Shown here piece by piece: positions 1 through 9,577 of a DNA stretch of 22,734 nt. Position 1 is the stretch's first letter. The number at the start of each line of letters is the position of its first letter. The stretch is from Triparma columacea (lineage: Eukaryota > Sar > Bolidophyceae > Parmales > Triparmaceae): positions 593-23,326 of the forward strand of contig BRYA01000994.1 in NCBI GenBank assembly GCA_030267965.1, read 5' to 3'. A program made the position numbers and the translations under genes. Under the pieces are notes generated by a model. That model was not told where the DNA came from. It worked only from the letters and a program-made list of their open reading frames with translations, and ran no database searches.

Positions 1-112
1 TGGAAGGCGATTTTCTTGGAGTGCACGATGGAGACGAGGAGCCCGTCGCCAACGTTGCCAATTTTGATGATCCCGTCCTCCTTGAAGATGAGGGGGCTAG
101 GGACGAGGCCCT
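1..112 (-). CDS. possible partial exon of a minus-strand gene, truncated by the window edge
   Basis: On the minus strand a pyrimidine-rich tract ends in CTGCAG (plus 113-118). The sequence below it is open to the window edge and reads GLVPSPLIFKEDGIIKIGN and onward, which looks like ordinary protein. This would be an exon starting at 112 and continuing out of the window. The call is weak: the plus strand is also open here (an acidic peptide ending near 172), no minus-strand ATG is visible between 118 and about 410, and I do not recognise the family. Confidence 0.25.
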
Positions 113-117
113 CTGCA

Positions 118-415
118 GACGAAAAGTGCGATGTGACGAGAAAGATATAATTATAGTCCGATGAATGAGGGGTGGATATTGCTCAATAATTCAATCAATA
201 AGACGGTAGGTTCAACTTTGATGGAGCCAAGGAACAAACTACCGATACAACTACAGGATGAAGAGGCAAATGCTTCGAAACTTTGAATTAAATGAGCAAA
301 TTGGCCAATTCTCTAACTAAAAATGCAAAGCAGTCCAGTCGGAGCTTCGGAGCAGGTGGGGAGGCACCCCATCCATTGAACAAAATAGATTTGTTGAGTC
401 TGCCATTTCTTTGCC
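118..415. promoter_or_regulatory. intergenic upstream region of the GT41 gene
   Basis: This 298 bp stretch is more AT-rich than the genes around it and holds no convincing coding sequence. It should contain the promoter and 5' UTR of the gene starting at 416. The start codon lies in CCATGG (414-419), a favourable context with G at +4. I see no clear TATA box. Confidence 0.4.
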
Positions 416-2978
416 ATGGCTCGCCGTCATAGGCCCATTCCAGGGCGTCTCTTCCTTCTCCCATTTCTTCTCTACCTCCTCCAAATATCACAATCCCAAG
501 ATGCCTCCCCCATCCCTCCTCCCCAGACCCTCACCCTGACTCCCCTTGAAGCCGTTCAACACGCCGTAGCTCTCCACAACGCCGGTCAGACCTCCTCCGC
601 CCTCACTACCCTAACCACTGTGACCGAATCCGCCCCAACCCTCCAGGAGGGTTGGTTCTACCTCGCTGCTGTCCAGCAGCAATCAGGCTTACTCTCCCTC
701 TCCCTCTCCTCCTACGCCACCCTCCTCACCCTCAACCCCGACCACATAGACGCCCTAAACAACATCGGAAAGGCCCTCTCCGACCTCTCCGACCCCACCG
801 GTTCCCTCTCCTACTACATGAGGGCTTTAACAGTTGACCCTAACCACGTACAAACCTTGGTCAACGTCGCACTCTCATATCACGCACAAGGGGACGGTAT
901 ATCGGCATCACGATACCACGAGTTAGCCCTCACATCCTGCGGTAACTCCTGCACACTCCTCTCAGAGGTTAGGTACAACTACGGCGTTACACTACAGCAC
1001 TTAAGGAGCGTTGAGAAGGCCGTGGAAATGTACAGACTTGCGATCGAGGCGAGGGCGGGTGAGGGTAAGGAGCACGGGTCGGCTTGGGTTAATTTAGCTG
1101 CCATGCACCACAAGTACGGTAATTTGGATGACGCTATATGGCACTATGAGAGGGCTAGAAAGGCAGTGGCTAAGGAGGGGGGGGAAGAGGAGATGGAGTT
1201 GGAGGTTATGATATTGAATAATTTAGGACAGGCGCTTGCGCAGGCTGGGAGGGTAAAGGAAGCCAAGGGTATGTTCAACTCTGTCCTTTCGGTTCTAGGG
1301 TCCGGGGAAAGGGACGAGAGGCTTACGACCATGGTACACAGGTGGAGGGCGGGTAAAATGAACTGCGACTGGGAGGAATTCGGACACGGATTCGAGGGGG
1401 TTATGTGGGAGGTGCTGGAGAGACAGGTTGATGAAGGGAAAGACGCTGCGCTACTGCCGTTCGATACGCTCGGGATGGAAATACCGAAGGATAAAAGGAG
1501 GGATATTGCGGTTAATCACGCGAGGGCACTGAGCGAACTTAGCTCGAGTATGCCCCCCCCCCTGGTCGAGAGGCCGGCAGGGAGGCTGAAGCTTGGCTAC
1601 ATATGCTACGACTTCAACGACCACCCTACCTCACACCTTGCGGAGGGGCTGTTCTTACACCATAATAAAACGGGGAGGGTAGAGGTAACGGCGATGAATT
1701 ATGGGAAGGACGACGAGAGCACGTATAGGAAGAACATTGTAGAGCTGGTTGGAGGGAAGGAGGAGGACGGGGGGAGGTGAGACCTGAAGCGAGAAGCGCG
1801 TGATCAAGACAGTATATTATAATTTTATATACAATATATATATATGTATGCAAGACCATCTCTTATCCCCCCCCCCCCCACACACACATAAACCAGGTTC
1901 GTAGATTTGACTCATCTAAGTGATACCACCGCGTCCTCCCACGCTCGTTCTCTCGGTGTCCACGTCCTTATCGACATGCAGGGTTTCACTCTCGGTGGCC
2001 GTCCCGAGCTCACGGCGAGACGACTGGCACCGGTGCAGGTTAACTATTTAATATTCCCGGGTACGAGCGGAGCGGGGTTTATGGACTACGTTGTGGGGGA
2101 TAGGTGAGAGAGAATAAGAGAGAGAGAGAGGAGACACGCGATAATTGGTTGAAGTTACACATGGCATGGAGCTAACTCCCCTCCCAATAAATAGGTTCGT
2201 AACCCCCCCCGAGTCTCAGAGTTCATACAGTGAGATGTTAGCAATGCTTCCCAACAGCTACCAGATAAACTACTACTCCCGTCACGTTCACGGTGTAAAT
2301 TCCGGTCATCGTGATTCAATTCGTCTCTCCGAAGGCCTCCCTTTAACCGGCTTCGTGTACGCTAACTTCAACAAACAGGATAAAATCGAACCTGAAATCT
2401 TCACTGTTTGGATGTCCATATTAACCCGTACACCCAACTCCGTACTTTGGCTACTCGAGCCTAACCACCGGTACAGCGGTAGCGGTGTTGCGGATAACCT
2501 ACGCATGGAGGCCATGGCTAGAGGGGTAAGAGGGGATAGACTGGTGTTCGCTAAAAGGGTTGGGAAAGGGGAACACCTTAAAAGGATGAAGGCTGCGGAC
2601 CTTTTCCTCGACAGTCACCTTTACGGGGCACATAGCACGGCGACGGACAGCTTGAGAGCGGGGCTACCGGTTGTTACGGTTAGGGGGGAAGCGTGGGCTA
2701 GGAGGGTTGGAGCGAGCTTGATGGGGAACATGGGGGACCAAGTTCTGGAGACGGAAACTGTGGTGGACGACGTGAGGACACTGGCGGATGTGGCGGTTGG
2801 GATGAAGGGGGGGGAGCTGGAGGATGTGAAGAGGAGGGTGAGAGGGGCGTGGGGGAGTGATTTGTTTGATACGGAGAAATATACAAGGGACTTTGAAAGG
2901 ATGGTTGAGGGTATGTGGGACGTAAAGGAGGCGGGGGGTGAGGAGGGGAGGTTCCATTTGGTTGTTGGGAAGGGGTAG
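416..2978 (+). CDS. TPR-containing GT41 glycosyltransferase (OGT/SPINDLY-like) with N-terminal signal peptide
   Basis: Model join(416..1776,1897..2103,2195..2978), 783 aa. Residues 1-27 form a signal peptide (basic start, then LFLLPFLLYLLQ). TPR-like helical repeats run from about 45 to 300. The GT41 catalytic part begins with RLKLGYICYDFNDHPTSHL, which carries the HPTSHL motif matching the human OGT region with its active-site histidine. Exon 2 adds VLIDMQGFT, the RLAPVQVNY block and GTSGAGFMDYVVGD. Exon 3 adds ANFNKQDKI, the HLKRMKAADLFLD block and TDSLRAGLPVVT, as in UDP-GlcNAc and GDP-fucose users of this family. Both introns split an Arg codon AG|G (phase 2) between GTGAGA donors and AG|GTTCGTA acceptors. 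GT41 enzymes attach a sugar to Ser/Thr, normally in nucleus and cytosol, so the signal peptide is odd. The donor sugar cannot be told from sequence alone. Confidence 0.88.
1777..1896 (+). other. intron 1 of the GT41 gene
   Basis: Starts GTGAGA and ends CCAG. It contains an AT dinucleotide stretch near 1835-1846, a run of 13 C at 1867-1879 and a CA repeat just before the acceptor. Removing it restores the GT41 reading frame through R-FVDLTHLSD. The second intron (2104-2194) starts GTGAGAGAGA with a GA-repeat and ends ATAG. Confidence 0.85.
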
Positions 2979-3000
2979 GTAGGGGTAGGTAGGGGTGGGT
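2971..3000 (+). repeat. three tandem 10-bp G-rich units over the GT41 stop codon
   Basis: The unit AGGGGTAGGT occurs twice exactly and once with one change. The stop TAG (2976-2978) lies in the first unit. The G-run spacing could allow a G-quadruplex near the transcript end. The rest of the 226 bp gap to the next gene holds only a short direct repeat (CAATCGGACTT/CAATCGGAC, near 3061) and is otherwise featureless. Confidence 0.6.
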
Positions 3001-3204
3001 AATAGATTACGGGTTTGTTGTTGTTGTGTTGTGAAGTGTGTAGGGGTTGTGATTTCTTCTCAATCGGACTTCAATCGGACACATTTTTCTTGCCCAAATT
3101 TGCCCTTTCTCCATCTCAGTCCAATTTTCCTTCTCCACTGATCTTCAATTTAGCGTATAAGGTCATTGTAGGTTGTAAAAGCATCTAAGATCTCCTACGC
3201 TGCG

Positions 3205-5988
3205 ATGTTAACATCACGTGTATTGAAATTAGCAAGTTTGAAGCATGGCCGTTCACGACTTGTAGCTTGGTTATCACAAAACTATGCCTTAAATAACCTC
3301 AATAGCGTGAATGCCATTAAATATCGTCATTACGAATCAGCACTGTACACTAAATATGACTGTGCTACGTATTGTGGTAATAATAATGGATCCATTGGTG
3401 AGCATGGCCTCATCAATGCTTTTACAACAGCTACAGGGGTTAGTGCTAGAGGGATAAGTGGTAGAGGGGCTGGTAGAAGTAGGGTAGGCGACAGAGCAGT
3501 CAACAGAGCAGTCGACAGAGCAGTCAGTAGAGGAATTTGTACAGGTGTTGTTGACAGAGGGATTGACAGAAGGATTGACAAAGGGATTTACAACATCAAC
3601 AACAGAAGGATTCACTACAACAACGACAAAACTAACGACGACGAAACTGACGACGAAACTGACAACGAAACTGACAACGAAATTGAGGACAAAACTGAGG
3701 ACTCAACTAACAAAATACTCTCCAAAATGTGCCAACAAAACACAAATGACACCACTACAACAACAACAAAAAAACAAAAAAGACAAAAACAAAGAGGAGG
3801 AAAAGGCGCTGCTGGAGACAATAGAGCAGCCAACGAAGTCCACGTCATGCCCGCCGGGAAGAGGACCACAAAGCATAAGCGTCGTCAGTGGTACATTGAC
3901 AACCTGTCCTCCAAGAAGGACAAAGCCCTCACAAAGTCCACCTCCCTAAACTCCCTAATCCTCCAATCCTCCTCATCCCCCTTCGCTCTCCTGTCAATCT
4001 ACCAGACAGCCCCAAAGTCCTTCGACCCCCACACCCTAACCACCCTCCTAACCACGTTAAAGAACCTCCCCCAACACCAAAGAGACACAGTAGCGTCAAA
4101 CGACATCTTCCAAACCCTAATAACCGACCTCTCAAACCTCACCCTAAACAACCCCCGTTCCTTCACACGCGGTCAGCTCGTCCTACTATCCCACGCTGTA
4201 GCACTCCTGTGTGGAGGGAGGGAACTACCAGATAGATCACACCAGGCGTGTTACGATATCTTCAGTGACTTAGATAGATCCGCAGCTAGGATACTAGGGA
4301 AAGGGGTGAAGGGGGATTTAGGGAATAGATGTAGACTTGCAGCTATGTACGTAGGCGCGTGTGGGAGATTAGGGTACGACTGCGAGTACTTTGTTAAGGT
4401 ACTTGAAGAACAGAAGGGGTGGATACTTAAACAAGGTACACCAGAGGACCTAGGGAGCTTGGCGTGGGGACTGGGGAAAGTTGGAAGAGGGAAGGAGGTT
4501 GTGGGGGATATTCAAAGTATGAAGGAGGCTTTTAGGGGGGGTTTAGAACAAGGGAGGGGGAGGGAAGTTGGGGAGGTACTTAAAGCTTGGGGGAAATTGG
4601 GGGGGGAGGGAGGGAGGGAATGGAAAGAGGGGATTGGAGGAATGATAGAGGAAGAGGTGAGCTGCGAAGAAAAGAAAAAAAAACTAGACACACTACAACT
4701 AACCCCATCACTCACTCACTTCCTTCGTATATAATTATCCAACACTCGCAGGGGATAAGGGAGGCTGTCTGGAGCAAGTCCTGCGTGCGCGACCTCAGTA
4801 ACATAATCTGGGCCAGCGGTAAGTGCGGCGTCGTCCTGGACTCTTGGTGGAGTGAGATGGAGTCCCCCAGCAGCGCCCTACGGGCCAAGATAATTTCGCA
4901 AGGCAAGGGGCAAGAGGTCGTCAAGGCAGTGTGGGCGGGAATGAGGGGGGGAGTGGAATGTAGGAGACTAAGAGAAGAGGTGGACAGGGAATGGGGGGAG
5001 ATTAAGGGAAGGGGGGGAAGGGGGGGGAGGGAAAACGTTATGCTAGCGTTCCTGTACGCGAGGATGGGGAGAGTCAGGGGGCGGAATGTTTTCGAGAAAC
5101 TTTGCGAGGTGAGATAAAGGAGTAAGGGGGACCGGTAGCGGAACAATCTTCAAGGAACACCAACCACCAGAGGGGCACGAGATTTAACAATTCCAACCCA
5201 CACCCCTTTCCTCAATTCTCCCTTCCCCCTATTCGCAGGAGAACTTCGAGGAATTCACGGAAAGGGACCTCGCCAACTCCCTCTGGGCCCTTGCCGTCGG
5301 CGGTTACGTAAAGGCCAAGCCCCTCCCCTTCATCAAGCTCTGGTCCCTCGCTACCGTCTCGTCCAGGGGCCTCTCGTACACCCTGGAGGAGTGCGCCCAG
5401 CTGTACCACGCAAGGATGATAGCGTCAGCGGAGGGGGTGGAGCTCCCCGAGAGCAGGGCTGACGTGTTCGTGAGGATGGAGGAGAGCGTTAGCGAGCTGG
5501 TGGGGTGTGACAACAGGGAGGCGGGGGGGGGGGAGGGGGAGAGGGGGAAGTGGTGGGGGGGTGAGGACAATGAGATCGACGCGATAAGCGACATACTTAA
5601 CGGGATGGGATTCGGGCACGAGAAGAACAAAAGCCCGACGGACAAGGAGGACGGGTTCCTTATCGTTAACTTTGCAGGGAAGGAGGAGAAAATCGCAGTG
5701 GAGCTCAACTGGACTGGGCACTTCCTAGAGGGAGACATAAAGAGGAGGACCCTGAACGGGGCGAAGACCAGCAAGATAAAGCTGCTGAAGAAGCTGGGGT
5801 GGAAGGTCGTCAGCGTTGACTGCAAGGACCTGGGGAAGGACGTGGAGAGGGAGGAGGTTGAGGAAATGTTCAGGAGGAGGTTTAAGGAGGACGCGGGATG
5901 GGTTAGGGGGGGTGGGGGGGAAGATTCGGGGGAGGTAGATGCGAATTGGGTAGACAAGAGAGAAGAGGGAGGGCTTGGGGGTCAATGA
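3205..5988 (+). CDS. RAP-domain, FASTK-like organellar RNA-binding protein
   Basis: Model join(3205..4656,4752..5108,5239..5988), 852 aa; both introns are phase 0 (GTGAGC...GCAG and GTGAGA...GCAG). The first 24 residues have several basic and no acidic residues, with an amphipathic look (MLTSRVLKLASLKHGRSRLV), suggesting mitochondrial or plastid import. Residues about 75-215 are a low-complexity linker made from short DNA repeats. Helical-repeat sequence follows (about 245-650, for example LGSLAWGLGKVG, DLSNIIWASGKCG and DLANSLWALAVGG), typical of FASTK/octotricopeptide-like RNA-binding arrays. The C-terminal RAP domain (about 755-815) shows VELNWTGHFL, a TLNGAKTSKIKLL block and LGWKVVSVDC. 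By family this acts in organellar RNA processing, stability or ribosome assembly. The RNA target and organelle cannot be read from sequence. Confidence 0.85.
3480..3705 (+). repeat. coding minisatellites in the RAP gene
   Basis: Several short in-frame repeats lie one after another. A 12-bp ACAGAGCAGTCR unit occurs about three times at 3490-3525 (DRAVNRAVDRAV). A GGATTGACAGA-type unit lies at about 3550-3590 (DRGIDRRIDKGI). A 12-bp GACGACGAAACT / GACAACGAAACT unit lies at about 3640-3690 (DDETDDETDNETDNE). All reading frames are open here because of the repeats. The result is a disordered linker that turns from basic to strongly acidic. Confidence 0.85.
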
Positions 5989-6031
5989 AGAACAATAGAA
6001 GTGGAGGAATTGTAATGCAAAATTTTACTCA
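5989..6031. other. 43-bp gap between two convergent stop codons
   Basis: The RAP gene ends at 5988 (TGA, plus) and the CW zinc-finger gene ends at 6032 (TAA, minus). Both 3' UTRs must either be tiny or overlap the neighbouring gene. Confidence 0.85.
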
Positions 6032-9000
6032 TTAGGAAAGCGGCCGGACAGAGGAGGCGTCGCCGGCACCGTCACTGTTACTCGGGGAGATAGTGGTTGT
6101 TGCCATGGTGGTGTTGGTTGCTAGTTTTGGCGTCTGGTCATTTATGCGTTTGTCGTGGTTGACCAAATCTGCCTTGTGCTTCTTTGCTGCCGGGGCTTTG
6201 ACGTCTACGTCATCGTACGCCGTCACCACGTGACCGACTGCAACACCGACGGGGAAGCTTTCCCCGCTCGAGGTTGAGGAGGCAGACTGAAGGACGACGG
6301 GAGAGCTAAGGGAAGACGATGTGGGCGAAGAGATGGCAGACAAAAAGATCGGAGTTGACGTCTGGGGCAACGGTGACAAAAGAGGAGAGGGAGCTGAGGG
6401 AGGTGGAGAAGGCGAGGGGGCACAGCAATTTTCGCTGGTTAGAGTCCAAGTTGCCATGTCGCACGTCCAAACTTCAGGGATCGTTGCAGGATCCATTCCT
6501 TTGGGCAGCACGTGCCACGCTTCACATTTATCGCAACCAACCCAGTTGACACTCTCGATTCTGGCCATGACAGTTTTGTCGTCATTTATCTGAATTTCGT
6601 CCGAGTCAGGACCGTCAACCCTCTTTATGACTTCGTTCATCATCTCATTCAAGGTCTTGAGGACCAAGGCGGCCTCAACCATCACGGTGAGCGCTGAATC
6701 TTGCTCCGTGTCCGCGTTCTCCTTCTCCTTCTCCTTCCTCTTCTTCTCATTCCTAATCATCCTACGACAAAACGCGAAGTGAGGAGCGGGTGAGTCAGGA
6801 GCGAAAGGAGTTATTCGATATGATGAAATATATGCGTCAAATTCGTGACTGCGGCTATCCCTCAGCTTTTTGACAATTCTCACCTCTCCTCCTCCCTCCT
6901 CAACCTCGCCAGCTCCTTCGCCTGCTCCCTCTTCGCAGCCTTTTTCTGCTCCTGCCTCTCCATCGCCTGGTACATTTCAACCTCCTTCTTCTTGACAGCC
7001 ACCATCTCATTGTAAGTATGTTCGGGGTCGCCCTCGGAGTTGAGGTGGTGGTCGATTACGTAGTGTATCACCCAAAGGGGGGTCATACAGAGCTGTGACG
7101 ACGAGCGAAGGTTAGTGCGAAGAAGGAGCGCGAAGTCGGGCGTGGAGGTACAACATCGACCATGGATTTCACTCCCTCCGTCCATTCTTACCTCAGGAAA
7201 GTTATCATCCCACTCCTTCCTTGACACAAGGGGATACTGTTCAAGGCCGAAATACAGCAGTCCGCGGACAGCATCTTTCAAAATCGCCTTCATCGCGATG
7301 GATAGACTATGGGACTCGGACATTAGGTAAGCAGGCGAGAACTGGCGCGTCATCTCTTCGGTCAAATCTTCCCAAGCGCTCGGATCAGACACGACGGTGG
7401 CGGGCCCCTTGGAGACGCCCTGAATCTCGCACCACTTCAAGCACCACGACGGAGCCGGCACGACCTTGGCGGTGGGAGATTTGAGGGCTTTGTCAGTGAA
7501 GTACTTGAGCCTCCGGTGGTCGATGGAAGCACACCTCCAAGCGAGGAATCTATACCGCTTGGTCGCGACGGTCATGCCCAACTCATTGAGCATTTCGAAC
7601 GTGGGCGGGGGCATGTTCAGGGCGCTCCTGAGTTTCTGAGTAGAATCGGTCACCTTGCCAAACTCTCTAACCACGTCCTTCTTCTTCCCCACCATGTGCA
7701 CGAAACCAGCGTAGTGGATAGGCTTGGAAGACATTGGATCCACCATGGGGAGCGGGTGCTGCGACCTGCGATAAGCGGCGAGCGAAGCGAGTAGCAAAAG
7801 AGGTTGGGATTGATATGAAGTGTGCGGTCGCAAGTTATGGTTCATCATCTGATCTGATCTGATCTCACCTGTACATTTTGGCAATCTTGTGATCTTCCGG
7901 AGAGAGCAACCTAAGCTTAATGTACCTGGTGTTCGGGATGTCGTCCAGCCAGGACAGCGCGGCCTGGGTATATAAGTCTTCGGCGATTTTGTTGAAGTTG
8001 TAGAGGATGCAGTACTCCTCTTCCTGACCGAGCTGCGAGAGAGTGCGGAGAACATAGCGAGTCACAAAGAGGGATGCATTAGTGTTCTTGCAGGAGCTAC
8101 TGTATCGACGAAGGCGCGGAGATGGGGGGTACCGAAATGGCGAGTCTCCGCTCCCTCTAGCCTCACCTTCTTCCTATAAACATATTGCATCACGTCCTCG
8201 TCTATATCCTGCGTGTGCTTCCAAAGGGCGATCTCGTCGAGCTCCCACTTTTTGAGGAAGGTCACGCTGTAGTTCTTCCGGAGTTTATTGATGTTCTTGA
8301 CACACATGTTGAAGGTGTGCTCCTGGAAAGGAAGGTACACGCAACCGTTCGGGGCGAGGATCGATGCAAAATTAGTGAGGTTCGTAGTGAAAAACTTCTC
8401 CGTCCAGTGCTGCGGGGGGGCACGGGAGGGGGGGAGGGGAGGAGGGGGAAGCTGGGGTTGGCGGTCTTTGTCGTTATCGCTACAGCATGTCCATCGTCAC
8501 CTCGTCACTTCGCGGGGTCCTCTCACCTGCTCGGCCCACCCGGGAGGTATCCAGAAATAGTCCAGGATGATCTGAGTGTAAGGGTTTGGGTTGTCCAAGC
8601 ACCACTTTTCTTTGAGCTGCTTCACAAACGTCTCCTTGTTAAAGTTGGCAAACAGGAACTTCTCCTCAAGGTAGCTGCTCCCGTCCTGGAGAGACACGCA
8701 GTGGGTCTCGTAACGTCCGGAAGCCTCCACGGCAAGGCAACGAGCCGTGTCTCGGCCATCAATCTCATTCAGGTACTGTGGAGGGGGAAACGGGAAGTGG
8801 GGTGGGAAGGGCAGTGAGGAGGGGAAAGGCGGAGGCGGGAGCGTATAATCGTCCACCGAGGGTTGCTCGTAGTTCTTCAATAAGGAGTTTGGGACCATTG
8901 TCATTGTCAGTGTCCTCCTCTCTAAACCCTCTCTCGGCTGGAAGGCCCCTCATCACCACATTTGATCCACAACCGGCACGCCAACAGATTGAACAGCCAA

Positions 9001-9389
9001 AGGACCCTCAACACCATCACCCCCTCATTAATTCCACCCCAATCTCTCACCTTACGCTTGACAAGTTCTGTAACCAGGTCAACGCTCGGTGCATCAATGT
9101 CACAGCTCCATTCCTCATTCATCCTCTTCTTACTCCTCTCGTTAGATTGTGCCATGAACTGGCCCTTAAGATCAGTATACGAGACACCCAACAAGAGGAC
9201 AGGCTCCTTCTTGACTGGGGCTGAATGAGAGGCAAGATTGCGGGATGGAGGGGAGGGGGGAAGCAAAGGAGAGAGAAGGGGTGGAGTTAGGGGGGAATGG
9301 AACATCAATATGGTAATGAAGATGAGACTAGAAACTCAATGGCAGTACAAACCGCCTAAACAATACTCACGAGCGACAGGAGGGTCCAT
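6032..9389 (-). CDS. CW-type zinc finger protein with methyltransferase-like N-terminal region
   Basis: Model complement(join(6032..6761,6884..7092,7192..7765,7869..8032,8167..8409,8527..8775,8857..8937,9051..9220,9371..9389)), 812 aa; all phases agree. The start is ATG in a 19-nt first exon (MDPPVA), spliced to PVKKEPVLLLGVSY. Residues about 90-255 include LAVEASGRYETH, ILDYFWIPPGW and NGCVYLPF, which look like alternating beta-strands of a Rossmann-type methyltransferase; I cannot name the family. A charged coiled coil spans about 540-590. The CW zinc finger (643-683) has C646, C649, C670 and C682 or C683 as zinc ligands and aromatic W643, W652 and W668. CW domains read histone H3K4 methylation, so a nuclear chromatin role is likely. 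The tail is Ser/Pro-rich with a possible nuclear signal (AAKKHK). The 8776-8856 intron has an unusual donor (GTGGAC) and is the least certain junction. Confidence 0.75.
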
Positions 9390-9577
9390 GGGTGAGAAGT
9401 GGTGCACGAGGGAAGGAAGAAAAATGGGAAGGGATTCCAGTGCGAAAAAAAAAAACCTAATTTGTCGTTTCCATTCTTGGATTTGATTCCCCTCCCTCCC
9501 TCCCCCAACCAACTTTCTCACTACGACGACCATAACTTCGCCGTACACCTTATCGTTTCGAGGGATTCAGCCTCATC
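9390..9577. promoter_or_regulatory. shared divergent promoter region
   Basis: This 188-bp segment separates the start codons of the CW zinc-finger gene (minus) and the giant receptor gene (plus). It must hold both 5' UTRs and core promoters. An A-run of eleven lies near 9445-9456 and a pyrimidine-rich block near 9488-9512. I see no TATA box. Confidence 0.6.

Noticed and set aside
2971..3000. Telomere-like repeat
   Set aside because: The 10-bp unit occurs only three times and lies inside a gene end, so it is not a telomere tract.
3337..3949. Long open frames in all other frames and on the minus strand over the repeat region
   Set aside because: They arise because 12-bp repeats are open in every frame. 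The plus frame starting at 3205 connects to the RAP protein and the others connect to nothing.
4712..5146. Minus-strand open frame opposite RAP exon 2
   Set aside because: It is the complement of G-rich codons, is very Leu/Pro/Ser-rich, and overlaps a well-supported exon.
5304..5957. 217-residue minus-strand open frame opposite RAP exon 3
   Set aside because: The plus strand encodes a clear RAP domain here. The antisense peptide is low-complexity Ser/Pro/Leu.
9336..9548. 70-residue minus-strand open frame as the N-terminus of the CW protein
   Set aside because: Only its internal ATG at 9389 gives a start whose 19-nt exon joins the next exon in phase. The upstream part includes poly-Phe from the A-run and looks noncoding.
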